DNA of 64,000 nt from an uncultured Bacilli bacterium (GTDB lineage: Bacteria; Bacillota_I; Bacilli_A; RF39; UBA660): assembly GCA_949425635.1 (NCBI GenBank), contig CASPWD010000003.1:62001-126000 (forward strand). Reading direction: 5' to 3'. Shown piece after piece: positions 44,438 through 53,552 of this stretch; the first letter of the stretch is position 1; every line of letters begins with the position of its first letter. The position numbers and the translations under genes are program-made. Below the pieces are notes generated by a model. It was not told the origin of the DNA. It saw only the letters and a program-made list of their open reading frames with translations, and searched no databases.

Positions 44438-46552
44438 ATGTTAGAAGAACAATTTTCATCATTAACACCAGATGAATTAGAAGCAGTTAAATCAATACTA
44501 AATGATATATCAGAAACAGGTACATCTGAAATGTATGATGCAATAAATTTAGCAGATTATGAAGAAATACCTGTTGACTTATGGACATTTTTATCAAGAG
44601 ATGACTTATTAGGACCTTATACAAATGGTGGTAAGGATATATATGAAACATGGTTAAAAGAATTAAAATATGTACATAATCCAGCAAATTTTATAGACCA
44701 ATGGGCTATAACAGGAAGTACAGGAACAGGTAAATCAACAGTTGCTACATATTCATTATGTTATGAGTTATATAAATTAATGTGTTTAAAAAATCCTAAT
44801 AGATTTTATTTAGGTGCAAATGAAACTATTTGGTTCTTATTTTTTAACCTTAATTTAAAACTTGCAGAAAAAACAATGTGGGGTAAATTTCAAAAAGCAT
44901 TACAGATGTCTCCGTGGTTTAGAGAAAGAGGAACTATATCAGGAAAAACAAATTTAGTATATCAGCCAAATAAGGATATAAAATTAGATATTGGTTCAAC
45001 AGAGGAACATGCTTTATCTGTTGCAGTTATGTTCGCAGCCATGGATGAGATGTCATTTGGAAGTAATGATAATGTTGAATATCTACAAACAGGAATGATG
45101 GCAATATATAATCAGTTATATCTTCGTTTATCATCTCGTTTCTTATCTGCTGGACGTATTCAAGGTAGAATGTATCTAATATCCTCAGCAAAGTCTACAA
45201 ATGCAGTTTTAGAATCATTTATTAAAGATAATGAAGGGCAACCAGGAATGCATGTAAGTAGATACAAGCAATGGGAAGTATTACCTGCATCTAAATTCTC
45301 TGGTGAGTGGTTTAAGTTAGCAGTTGGTAATGATACATTAGAAAGCTATATAATGTCTTTAGATGTTACAAGTGAACAGATAAAAGAGGCAGAAAAACAA
45401 GGTTATGAAGTAATAGATATACCTTTAGAGATGTTACATAGATTTGAAATGGATTTGAACAGAACATTAATAGATACTTGTGGTATTGCAGTACAAAGTA
45501 GCTACAAATATATAACACATAGAATAATAGAACCTTGTTTAGGAGATGGAATAAATCCATTCAAACAAGAAATAGTCAAAACAGGTTTAAAGGATAATAT
45601 TAAAATAAAAGATTTCTTTATGCCAGAAGTAGTACCTGAATTATTATATACTAAGAAAATATATGTGCATTGTGACTTATCAAAATCTGGGGATATGACA
45701 GGTATAAGTGCAGTTGCAGTATTAGGATATAAAAATCAAGAAAGATTTAGCGATGAAGGTGCTGTTAATACTATGAAAGAGATGGTATTCAGGCATGTAT
45801 TTAGTGTAGGATTAAAATGCCCTCCTAATGACGAGCTTTCAATGATTAAAGTAAAAGATTTCATACATTATTTAAAATATGATTTAGGTTGGAATATTGC
45901 TGGGGTATCATGTGATGGTTACCAATCATTAATGTTATTACAGAGTTTAAAATTAGATGGATTTGAAGTAAAAGAAGTATCTATGGATATTGTAGATACA
46001 AAGAAAAAAGAATGTGTTGGATATACATCGTTTAGAAATACATTAATCGAAAAAAGACTATATTTGCTAGATTTGTATGAATTACAAAGAGAATTAACAT
46101 CATTAGAGAAGAACGAAAGTACTGGTAAAGTAGACCATCCTAAGCAATCTGTTAAAATGGTAAATGGTGAGATGATAAAATCAGTGGGTAAGGATATTGC
46201 AGATAGTTTAGGTGGAGCTGTATATAATGCTGTACTATCTGTAAATTTAGATGAATTAGATTATCTAGACCAGAAAATATTAACTAAAGATGGAACAGGA
46301 AATACATTTATAAGAGATTTATCAAATGTAAATGCAATAAATAAAAGATTTGGGTTTACAGTAGATACAAGAGGTGTAGTACATTTAGCAGATACATCTC
46401 AAGGAAATAATAAAGATAAAGACGAAGATATAAATACTATGATAAGTGAAGAGATGCAAAAGTTAAAAACAGAAGTAGTAAATCAACCAGTTAAAAAAGA
46501 ACCAGATATAAATGAGATATGGGGAAATAGAGATGGTATGATTATTATATAA
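44438..46552 (+). CDS. terL: Terminase large subunit
   Basis: Packaging motor ATPase and nuclease. Walker A GSTGTGKST (about 93-101), Walker B-type FAAMDEM (about 207), coupling motif SSAKST. The RNase H-like nuclease has HCDLSKSGD (about 412), a second acidic site VSCDGYQS, and a DIADSLGGA C-terminal Asp. 704 aa, long for TerL. Its own late-type motif and terminators on both sides imply a single-gene transcript. Confidence 0.93.
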   Translation: MLEEQFSSLTPDELEAVKSILNDISETGTSEMYDAINLADYEEIPVDLWTFLSRDDLLGPYTNGGKDIYETWLKELKYVHNPANFIDQWAITGSTGTGKSTVATYSLCYELYKLMCLKNPNRFYLGANETIWFLFFNLNLKLAEKTMWGKFQKALQMSPWFRERGTISGKTNLVYQPNKDIKLDIGSTEEHALSVAVMFAAMDEMSFGSNDNVEYLQTGMMAIYNQLYLRLSSRFLSAGRIQGRMYLISSAKSTNAVLESFIKDNEGQPGMHVSRYKQWEVLPASKFSGEWFKLAVGNDTLESYIMSLDVTSEQIKEAEKQGYEVIDIPLEMLHRFEMDLNRTLIDTCGIAVQSSYKYITHRIIEPCLGDGINPFKQEIVKTGLKDNIKIKDFFMPEVVPELLYTKKIYVHCDLSKSGDMTGISAVAVLGYKNQERFSDEGAVNTMKEMVFRHVFSVGLKCPPNDELSMIKVKDFIHYLKYDLGWNIAGVSCDGYQSLMLLQSLKLDGFEVKEVSMDIVDTKKKECVGYTSFRNTLIEKRLYLLDLYELQRELTSLEKNESTGKVDHPKQSVKMVNGEMIKSVGKDIADSLGGAVYNAVLSVNLDELDYLDQKILTKDGTGNTFIRDLSNVNAINKRFGFTVDTRGVVHLADTSQGNNKDKDEDINTMISEEMQKLKTEVVNQPVKKEPDINEIWGNRDGMIII

Positions 46553-46590
46553 TAAAGTGCAAATATTACACTTTAAATTGCACTTAAAAC

Positions 46591-46615
46591 AGGGTGTATA
46601 TAATACACCCTATTA
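46591..46615 (+). terminator. Rho-independent terminator after terL
   Basis: AGGGTGTAT / ATACACCCT with a 3-base loop, then ATTATTATT. A second hairpin, AGTGCAA / TTGCACT, lies just upstream (46557-46584), so the end is doubly structured. Confidence 0.8.
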
Positions 46616-46622
46616 TTATTCG

Positions 46623-46639
46623 GTAAAATATTAATGATG
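46623..46639 (+). promoter_or_regulatory. Class 3 late-type motif (GTAAAATATTAATGATG)
   Basis: Full copy, 16 bases before ATG 46656, again right after a terminator. Confidence 0.6.
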
Positions 46640-46655
46640 GAGGTGTTAATAAGAT

Positions 46656-47261
46656 ATGGGAATGCTTATTAGAAATGAAGCACTATTACAAAGAAGATAC
46701 TTTAAGGAAATGTGTAAGTTAGTTGGTATAAGTTGTGCTTATCAATGGGTTACAGATAAAGAATATACAATACATTCCGAAAAGAATTTCAAATATTCTC
46801 AACCTATTAGAATGAATATAATACTAAATGAAAATCCTACAATAGAAACATTAAATACTTATGGATGGTTATCTGAATTAGGAGATACATTGCCAATAAT
46901 TGCACATATACCATTTGACACTCCAAATTTAATGGTTGGGTGCAGAATAATGTTAGCAACTATTAAAGGTACAGACAGACCTAGACTTTTTGATATAACT
47001 AGAATAGGAAGTAATTTAGAATATCCTGATAGTTATACAGTAGCCTTAGCACCAGTACTAGACCAATTCCCACAAAGAAATCAATATACATTAGTAAATA
47101 ATGAAAAGGTTAGTCAAGAAAAAAGTGAGGTTACATCTAAAGAACAAAATTCACTATATACAACTAATACAGAAGTAATAGATACAACACCAGAGAAGTT
47201 TAAAGAATGGGAAAATAATTATACATTTATTAATGATGAGGACAGTCCATTTAGCGGATAG
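46656..47261 (+). CDS. Probable neck/head-completion protein, 201 aa
   Basis: First gene after terL in the virion block. Beta-rich central part with hydrophobic strands (RIMLATIKGTDRPRLFDIT) and a charged, flexible C-terminus. Position and size suggest a T4 gp13-type neck protein; that is inference from context. Confidence 0.5.
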   Translation: MGMLIRNEALLQRRYFKEMCKLVGISCAYQWVTDKEYTIHSEKNFKYSQPIRMNIILNENPTIETLNTYGWLSELGDTLPIIAHIPFDTPNLMVGCRIMLATIKGTDRPRLFDITRIGSNLEYPDSYTVALAPVLDQFPQRNQYTLVNNEKVSQEKSEVTSKEQNSLYTTNTEVIDTTPEKFKEWENNYTFINDEDSPFSG

Positions 47262-47271
47262 GAGATGGGAT

Positions 47272-47745
47272 ATGTTAGTAAGAATGCAGTTCGAAAATTT
47301 AACAGATGACGAACGAGATAGAATTAGAGATTTTTTGAATTGGTTGTGTGAGAAAATATTTATTTATATGAATAGAGATGCAAACAAAAGAAGAATTGAT
47401 GCTAGATTAAATTATATAAAAAGAGCTAGATGGATAGAATGGATAAGTTCAAAAGATATTACAACAGATATGATTATGGCTAGTATAAAAAAGTGTTTTA
47501 AAATAAGAAAAAGAAAAGAAACATGGGAGATATATTTTGATAATAGGGTTTTAATTCCTAACACAAGAACACCAATAACTAAATTCTTAAAATTTATTGA
47601 TAATGGGGATAATATTGTAAAGGGAACTGGAATGATACAATTTATAAGAAGAAAGTTCAATCATGTTCAATTAAATAAATGGTGGAAGGCTTATATAATG
47701 TTGAAAACATCTAGTATAACAAAAGGAAAAATAATATCAGATTAA
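47272..47745 (+). CDS. Hypothetical virion-region protein, 157 aa
   Basis: Start ATG 47272 after AGGAG, a better choice than upstream in-frame codons inside the preceding gene. Basic and helical N-terminus, Lys-rich C-terminus. In the neck-gene block, so possibly a connector. Confidence 0.55.
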   Translation: MLVRMQFENLTDDERDRIRDFLNWLCEKIFIYMNRDANKRRIDARLNYIKRARWIEWISSKDITTDMIMASIKKCFKIRKRKETWEIYFDNRVLIPNTRTPITKFLKFIDNGDNIVKGTGMIQFIRRKFNHVQLNKWWKAYIMLKTSSITKGKIISD

Positions 47746-47761
47746 TGGAGGTAGATAATAA

Positions 47762-48532
47762 ATGTCAGAAGCAAATATAGATAATAAAAATTTGCAACAA
47801 CCTAATATAAAAGAGAGTGATGTGTCAGTTTATGCTTATGATATTGCACTTGTAAATGATTTTAGAGCAAGATTTAAACAACCACCTATAACAGAAAGTG
47901 ATATAAACAGTAAAGTTATAATGGCTTCCCCTGACCAAGCATTTAATATATTAGGGCAGATGGATAATGATAAAATTGTAATGCCATTTATAAGTTTACA
48001 GAGATTGAGTTGGCAATTAAATCTTGATAGACAAATGAGCCAAACTTTCGTAGGTGATAAAATTCTTATGCAAAATCCTGATAACCCTAAAGAAAGATTA
48101 GAAGTAAGAGCTCAAGTAATTCCAATAACAGTAAATTGGCAATTAGATGTATGGACTAGAGATAGAATAACTAACGATGCATTAGTTAGAGAGATATTAT
48201 GGTATTATCATTTAAGACCAACACTTTTGGTTAAAGTATTACATGGATTAAATATGTATCATACATTTAATATAATGTTTAATAGTGAAATTGAAGATAA
48301 TAGTGATATTCATAATATGAATAATAAAGGAAATATAGTAAGGTCAACTCTTACATTCTATTCAGAAGACTGTTACTTATGGAAAGCACACCACGAACCT
48401 ATTGTATCAATAGATGTTAATACTAGTTTCTATTATGATGTTAATAATGATGGTACACAAGGTTTCTATGGAAAATTTGTAAATAAAGATGATAGTGTAC
48501 AACATATAACAGGGCTTGATACAGTATTATAG
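47762..48532 (+). CDS. Probable neck/tail-completion virion protein, 256 aa
   Basis: GGAGG before ATG. Beta-rich, with MPFISLQRLSW and VIPITVNWQLDVWT patterns typical of structural connectors. Comes third after terL. No exact family recognised. Confidence 0.5.
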   Translation: MSEANIDNKNLQQPNIKESDVSVYAYDIALVNDFRARFKQPPITESDINSKVIMASPDQAFNILGQMDNDKIVMPFISLQRLSWQLNLDRQMSQTFVGDKILMQNPDNPKERLEVRAQVIPITVNWQLDVWTRDRITNDALVREILWYYHLRPTLLVKVLHGLNMYHTFNIMFNSEIEDNSDIHNMNNKGNIVRSTLTFYSEDCYLWKAHHEPIVSIDVNTSFYYDVNNDGTQGFYGKFVNKDDSVQHITGLDTVL

Positions 48533-48542
48533 GAGGTAGTAT

Positions 48543-49289
48543 ATGAAGGTTTTATTTGTAGGGGATGTACATAATCATCAATATATATTTGATGATGTAA
48601 GAAGATTAGATAAAGAATATAATTTAGACAGAGTAATCTTTTTAGGAGATTATGTAGATGATTGGAATACAACTAATGTTGAATCTATACAAACATTAAA
48701 TAAGGTTATAGAATTAAAGAAATCTAATCCAGATAAATATACTTTTTGTATTGGAAATCATGAATTGAGTTATTTACAATTTCCTTGTTCAGGACATCAG
48801 TATGAAAGAGAAGAGGAAGTAAATGGATTATTAGAAAATAATATAAATTTATTTGATTTATATACAGAATTTGAAATAGATGAAAATACTACTTATGTAT
48901 GTTCTCACGCAGGATTTACAAATGATTATATATGTCAAGTGTTGGATACTTATGGAGATTGGAAACCAGTTATAGATAAGTTACAAGAAGATAAATTAAA
49001 TAATTTAGTATATTATAAATATTGTTCATACATGAGAGGTGGTAATGATTTATGTAGTTCTCCTGTATGGACAGATAAAAGAGAGTTGTTTCAATCTGCA
49101 TTAAGAGAGAAAATGTTAATACCAAATCAAATAGTAGGGCATTCTCCTGTAGAAACAATAACAGAAAGAAAAGAAGAAGGTTTTAGATTATTCTTTACAG
49201 ATACACATTCTACATATAGAGGTGGTTCTAAATATGGGGATAAGTCATATTTATTATATGATGGAAGTGATTTTAAAAAAGTATTTTAA
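48543..49289 (+). CDS. Calcineurin-like metallophosphoesterase
   Basis: Metal-dependent phosphoesterase. GDVH (7-10), GDYVDD (35-40), GNHE (71-74), then a distal CSHAG (about 121) and GHS (about 200) provide all binuclear metal ligands. 248 aa. Its position among virion genes is odd; it may act on nucleic acid, protein or small-molecule phosphate. AGGAGG before the ATG. Confidence 0.85.
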   Translation: MKVLFVGDVHNHQYIFDDVRRLDKEYNLDRVIFLGDYVDDWNTTNVESIQTLNKVIELKKSNPDKYTFCIGNHELSYLQFPCSGHQYEREEEVNGLLENNINLFDLYTEFEIDENTTYVCSHAGFTNDYICQVLDTYGDWKPVIDKLQEDKLNNLVYYKYCSYMRGGNDLCSSPVWTDKRELFQSALREKMLIPNQIVGHSPVETITERKEEGFRLFFTDTHSTYRGGSKYGDKSYLLYDGSDFKKVF

Positions 49290-49306
49290 ATTAGGAGGTA
49301 ATATAA

Positions 49307-49765
49307 ATGTTTACAATTTTTAACAGAAGTAATAAGGTTATTAATGTATGTGGTGTTTCATTAGCAAAAGGAGAAACATCTGAACCAATAATGGATTCAT
49401 ATTATGATATGGAAAGACAGAGAGTAAATAAGTTAATTTCATTAGGATTAATATCCAAAACAAATATTGAGGGTATTGATGATAATGAAGTTAGACAAAG
49501 AAAACAAGAAGAATTTCAAAGAAAAATGGAAGAGCAAGAAGCAGAAAATAGAAGAATAATGGAAGAGCAAGAAAGAATGATGAAAGAAATGCAAAAGGCA
49601 GAAGAGGAAGCAAAAGCTCAGGCTCAAGCTCAATCTCAATCCAAGGCAGATGAAGAAGCAAAAAAAGAAGAAAAGAAAACAGTTAAAAAGAAAACAGATA
49701 GTAAAAAAGATGAAGTAAAAGAAGAGAGTAAGGAAGATGAAGAGGTAAAAACAGAAAATAAATAA
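49307..49765 (+). CDS. Charged coiled-coil virion-region protein, 152 aa
   Basis: Residues ~60-115 are an unbroken Glu/Lys/Gln coiled coil, followed by QAQAQSQSKA and a Lys/Glu tail. Scaffold-like composition. Function inferred as structural at most. Confidence 0.6.
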   Translation: MFTIFNRSNKVINVCGVSLAKGETSEPIMDSYYDMERQRVNKLISLGLISKTNIEGIDDNEVRQRKQEEFQRKMEEQEAENRRIMEEQERMMKEMQKAEEEAKAQAQAQSQSKADEEAKKEEKKTVKKKTDSKKDEVKEESKEDEEVKTENK

Positions 49766-49785
49766 TATAATTAGGAGGTTATATA

Positions 49786-51741
49786 ATGGGAAATATTACA
49801 TTATATCATAATACCTCTAATCAAAATGCTGTAAAAATAAACACAGAAGGCATTAAAGGTGGAATGAGATTATCTGTTTATGGTAAGGGTAGTGAGGCTG
49901 AAGGTGCTGGTATCTGGTGTAGTACAGTAAGAGGATATGGATATGGTGGTGCAACTATAACATTTGAAATAGATGAAAATGATGAAAATTTAGTTGAACA
50001 AAATGATACAGAATATATCGTATATAGAAATATAAAACCAGAAGAGATTATTGATATTGATTTAATGGTATCTTCTATATCAAGTGTTCAAGGTCATACA
50101 AATACAGTTGAATCTGATATACCAAGTATAATAAATAAGTTTGGAAAAGATAAGTTACTAAATGTGTTTAAGAAAAATGAAGGTAAATTTGTATCTCCAT
50201 ATAATTATGATACTCTTATAAATTTAATTGAAACAGAAAATAAATACTGTAAGGGTAAAATACAAATATTAGAAAGTAAAAGAATAACAGAAGGAATACA
50301 TCTATATGGATATGTTACAGATGAAGATGGTAATTCTAAAGTTATAGAAGATAGTGATTATCCAGATAAGAAATCATTTGAAAATGATTTAAGATGTAAT
50401 GGATATAAGGTAAGAAAAATAAAAGATAATAGAGATATGTATTTAGTAGATAATTCTGATTTTGTTAGTGTGGATGCTGTGAAAAAAAGAATAAAAGAGC
50501 TACAAAAAGATATAGATAATGGGTTTAGTGCATTAGGGCAGAAAAATGAAATTGCAAAATTAAAAGAATTATTAGATAATGCAAATAAAATATCTTTGAC
50601 AGAAAGTAGAAAGTTGAAAGAGAGTATAGGAAATGAATGGGTACAAGCACAATATGATAATTTAGAAAGATTACAAGATAGACTTAAACAGACATTAAAG
50701 ATAGATTCTAGGTTAGAGTATGCAAAAACAGGAAAACCAAAATTAGAATTTGAATATGCAGACAGACAGTTTAGAACAATATTTATTAGAAGTGCTATTA
50801 GTAAAAATAGAAATGGAACATTCTATTTATTGTATCCTGATAATAAAAAGTTTGAAAATACAGATAGTTTTGAAAGATATATAGATGAAATTGGAATAGC
50901 ATATAGAAATAATAAAAAGAAAGTAGAAAGTAAAAAGTTAGAAGAAGCATCAAGAAATGAATTATTAGCAAAATCAAAAGCAGAAACAATAACTAGATAT
51001 AATAAATCAGCAGGTTATAAAGGTTTTAGTTTAGTTGATATAGATACAACATCAATTAAAACAAGAGATGCAATAGTAATAACTAATAGAGTAGGAGACT
51101 ATTTTGATACAATAGAATTAGATGATATTTTATATTGGGTAGGTTTAGAAGTAGATGAGGCAAGAGATAAGAAAATGTCATTAGAAACAGTAAGAAAAGC
51201 TTTACTAGGTGCAATGGATGGTATGAATATAAAAGTTGATTGTAATTGTGGAGATTTTGTGTATAGATTTGCTTATATGGCTTCTGTATTAGAATATAAA
51301 TATGGGAAACCAGAAAACAGACCTTCTAATATAACAAATCCAAATGGTTATGGTGCTATGTGTAAACATCTTATTTCACTACTTTCAAATAAGTCTTGGG
51401 TAAAACAAGTTGCATCAACATTACAACAATGGATAGTAGATGAGATAGACTGGGTTAGAGATTTCTTAAAAGTATCAGAGGAAGATTTCCAATTACCAGA
51501 TGAATATGCAAGACAATTAGGAAAACATGGTGCTATGAAGAAATTCTGGGATAAGACACCTGATGTTGATGAAGCAGATAGTGAAGAAGATATAGATGAT
51601 TCAAACGAGGATGCACCAGAGACAGAAGAAAATAATGAAGAAACAAATGATACACCTGATACGAATAATTTGAATAATCAATCAAATATGCCAAAAGCAT
51701 TTAGAGATAATAATTCAAATGAGGAATTAGAAGAGAAATAA
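49786..51741 (+). CDS. Virion precursor with N-terminal ADP-ribosyltransferase-like domain
   Basis: Residues 1-~115 look like an ART fold: LYHNT (His), GMRLSVYG, GAGIWCST, then EYIVYRNIKPEEI. Candidate prohead-protease sites follow: SKRITE169-G, SRKLKE279-S and SKKLEE387-A. The first would free the ART module precisely. The third module (about 388-560) has a Cys/His set, DCNCGDFVYR and MCKHL, as in SWIM-like zinc sites. An acidic tail ends the protein. T4 Alt, a head-packaged ART processed by gp21 and injected, is the known parallel; activity here is inference. Confidence 0.6.
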   Translation: MGNITLYHNTSNQNAVKINTEGIKGGMRLSVYGKGSEAEGAGIWCSTVRGYGYGGATITFEIDENDENLVEQNDTEYIVYRNIKPEEIIDIDLMVSSISSVQGHTNTVESDIPSIINKFGKDKLLNVFKKNEGKFVSPYNYDTLINLIETENKYCKGKIQILESKRITEGIHLYGYVTDEDGNSKVIEDSDYPDKKSFENDLRCNGYKVRKIKDNRDMYLVDNSDFVSVDAVKKRIKELQKDIDNGFSALGQKNEIAKLKELLDNANKISLTESRKLKESIGNEWVQAQYDNLERLQDRLKQTLKIDSRLEYAKTGKPKLEFEYADRQFRTIFIRSAISKNRNGTFYLLYPDNKKFENTDSFERYIDEIGIAYRNNKKKVESKKLEEASRNELLAKSKAETITRYNKSAGYKGFSLVDIDTTSIKTRDAIVITNRVGDYFDTIELDDILYWVGLEVDEARDKKMSLETVRKALLGAMDGMNIKVDCNCGDFVYRFAYMASVLEYKYGKPENRPSNITNPNGYGAMCKHLISLLSNKSWVKQVASTLQQWIVDEIDWVRDFLKVSEEDFQLPDEYARQLGKHGAMKKFWDKTPDVDEADSEEDIDDSNEDAPETEENNEETNDTPDTNNLNNQSNMPKAFRDNNSNEELEEK

Positions 51742-51756
51742 TATAAATAATAAATT

Positions 51757-51785
51757 GATAGCATATAGATTTATGCTATCTTTTT
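51757..51785 (+). terminator. Rho-independent terminator
   Basis: GATAGCATA / TATGCTATC perfect stem, 6-base loop, then TTTTT. Ends the virion block. Confidence 0.9.
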
Positions 51786-51828
51786 GGTCTCTAGGTTTAA
51801 ACAAATTTAATAAATTTTGAAAAAACCC

Positions 51829-51857
51829 TTGACATATTTTAAAACTTATAGTATAAT
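51829..51857 (+). promoter_or_regulatory. Conserved early-type promoter, copy 6
   Basis: TTGACA, invariant spacer, TATAAT (51852-51857). Best consensus in the window together with copies 1 and 9. Confidence 0.9.
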
Positions 51858-51874
51858 AACAGATGTAAAAGGAA

Positions 51875-51913
51875 ATAATAATTTTAAATGTTGACAATTT
51901 TTAAAATTATTAT
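51875..51913 (+). repeat. Perfect 14-bp inverted repeat in an early leader
   Basis: ATAATAATTTTAAA (51875-51888) and its complement (51900-51913) around an 11-base loop that contains TTGACA. It may be a folded leader or an operator over a second promoter. Confidence 0.55.
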
Positions 51914-51956
51914 CATACAATATAAAAGAATTATTTAAGAAAGGTGGTAAATCAAA

Positions 51957-52283
51957 ATGGATTTATTAAAATTAGAAGACCAAACATTGACAAACTTATA
52001 TGAGGCTTTTAAGGACAATGACGAATTTATAGTAAAAGAGGATGTAAAATATACAAAGGCAGTAGATGAAATACTAAAATTATCTAAAATAAATAATATA
52101 AAAACTTTATCGGATTTAAGAAATAGTTTTGTATATGCTGTATCAGATTTAATGACAGCATCAAGAGAATTAGCTAATATAGATAAAACATTGGGAAAAA
52201 TTTATAATGTATATTCAAATATGATGCAATATGTTACAACAGAAATAGATGAAAGATTATATAGATTAGGAGCTGAGATATAG
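51957..52283 (+). CDS. Hypothetical early protein, 108 aa
   Basis: AAAGGTGG before the ATG. Helical and acidic. Its stop overlaps the next GTG start. Unknown. Confidence 0.65.
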   Translation: MDLLKLEDQTLTNLYEAFKDNDEFIVKEDVKYTKAVDEILKLSKINNIKTLSDLRNSFVYAVSDLMTASRELANIDKTLGKIYNVYSNMMQYVTTEIDERLYRLGAEI

Positions 52284-52726
52284 TGAAAGTAGTATATAGT
52301 GATGGTGGTAGAAGTAAATATTTTAAAGGTAGTGCTGGAGATTGTGTATGTAGAGCAATATGCAATGCAACAGGAAAAGATTACAAAGAGGTGTATGAAG
52401 ATTTAGATAAATTTATTAAATATCACATGGAACATAGTAAAAGAAGAAAGCATAAATTTAAAGAAAGTAGTAGTGTTAGAAATGGTGTACCAAAACCGTT
52501 ATCAAGAAAATATATAGAAGAAAGATTAAAATGGAAATGGCATCCTTTAATGACAATAGGAAGTGGATGTAAAGTACATCTAAATGAGAATGAATTACCA
52601 AAAGGAATTTTAATAATTAAAGCTAGTAAACATTTAACTTGTGTAAAAGATGGTGTATTATACGATACATACGATTGCACTAGAGAAGGAACAAGATGTG
52701 TTTATGGGTATTGGAGTAAAGATTAG
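52283..52726 (+). CDS. Papain-like cysteine peptidase-fold protein, 147 aa
   Basis: GTG start overlapping the previous stop (TAGTG). AGDCVCRAI (Cys at about 21) is followed late by ASKHLTCVKDG (His) and YDTYDC (Asp), the order of papain-like Cys-His-Asp triads. Similar small phage proteins with a GDCV-R-A start are common and uncharacterised. Enzyme activity is inference. Confidence 0.55.
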   Translation: MKVVYSDGGRSKYFKGSAGDCVCRAICNATGKDYKEVYEDLDKFIKYHMEHSKRRKHKFKESSSVRNGVPKPLSRKYIEERLKWKWHPLMTIGSGCKVHLNENELPKGILIIKASKHLTCVKDGVLYDTYDCTREGTRCVYGYWSKD

Positions 52727-52737
52727 AGACGATAGAT

Positions 52738-52875
52738 ATGAGAAATAATAAACAAGATTTATTAACACAAATAAGAATAATAAGCTTACTTAAATATACA
52801 GATGAAGATTTGATTAGGTTATTTGGAAAGAACTACAAGCAAATATTGGTATTAAACTATAATAATGTTAAATAA
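52738..52875 (+). CDS. Small hypothetical protein, 45 aa
   Basis: ATG shortly after the preceding stop, weak ribosome site (GAGACGAT). Helical, unknown; may be spurious. Confidence 0.4.
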   Translation: MRNNKQDLLTQIRIISLLKYTDEDLIRLFGKNYKQILVLNYNNVK

Positions 52876-52932
52876 ATAAAGAATACTTTAAATAGAATAT
52901 ATAAAGATTTATAAAGAAAGGAAGTGATTATT

Positions 52933-53394
52933 ATGAATACCTATATACACTATGGGCATAGACATTTTGACGGACAGAATAGTTTTAAAGAAGTAGAAAA
53001 TAAATATGGTTGGAATAAACCATTAGGAGGTTTATGGGCTAGTAATATTAATTGTAGATATGGCTGGAAAGAATGGGTAGATGATAATGACTTCCATTTT
53101 GATAAATATACAGATAATAGATGGTTTAAATTTACATTGAAAGACGACGCTAAAGTATTAACTATTACAGATGTATCTCAATTAAAAGATTTACCACAAC
53201 AAGCAGATAAACCTAAATTTGCAGCAGAAGATGATTATTTTCTTGATTTTGAGAAACTTAAAGATGATTATGATGCAATAGAACTTATAATTAATGATAA
53301 TTTATATTTTGCATTATATGGTTGGGACTGTGATTGTATTCTAATATTAAATAAGGATATTGTAGTTGAAACAAAATCTAGTGATAATTCATAA
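52933..53394 (+). CDS. Hypothetical protein, 153 aa
   Basis: Start ATG 52933 after AAGGAAGTG. Contains HYGHRHFDG, KPLGGLWAS and YGWKEW, a pattern I recall in uncharacterised phage and bacterial proteins, and a Trp-rich end. The H...GLW layout might be an ART-like fold, but this is speculative. Confidence 0.55.
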   Translation: MNTYIHYGHRHFDGQNSFKEVENKYGWNKPLGGLWASNINCRYGWKEWVDDNDFHFDKYTDNRWFKFTLKDDAKVLTITDVSQLKDLPQQADKPKFAAEDDYFLDFEKLKDDYDAIELIINDNLYFALYGWDCDCILILNKDIVVETKSSDNS

Positions 53395-53411
53395 GATTTA
53401 TTAAAAAATGC

Positions 53412-53440
53412 TTGACATATTTTAAAACTTATAGTACAAT
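53412..53440 (+). promoter_or_regulatory. Conserved early-type promoter, copy 7
   Basis: TTGACA, invariant spacer, TACAAT (53435-53440). Drives the HTH regulator, after a 110-base leader with an open but start-less frame. Confidence 0.9.
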
Positions 53441-53552
53441 AAGAGTATAAGGATGTTTTAACAGAATATAGTGAAATAGATAATTATATAATAAATGAAA
53501 TAGTATTAGAGAATACTAGAATGTTAGATAAGTTAAGGGAGGTAGAATAATT

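Noticed and set aside
53441-53551. An open frame reading DVLTEYSEIDNYIINEIV in the leader of the HTH gene
   Set aside because: It looks codon-like, but has no ATG, GTG or TTG start before its last ten codons; left as leader sequence.
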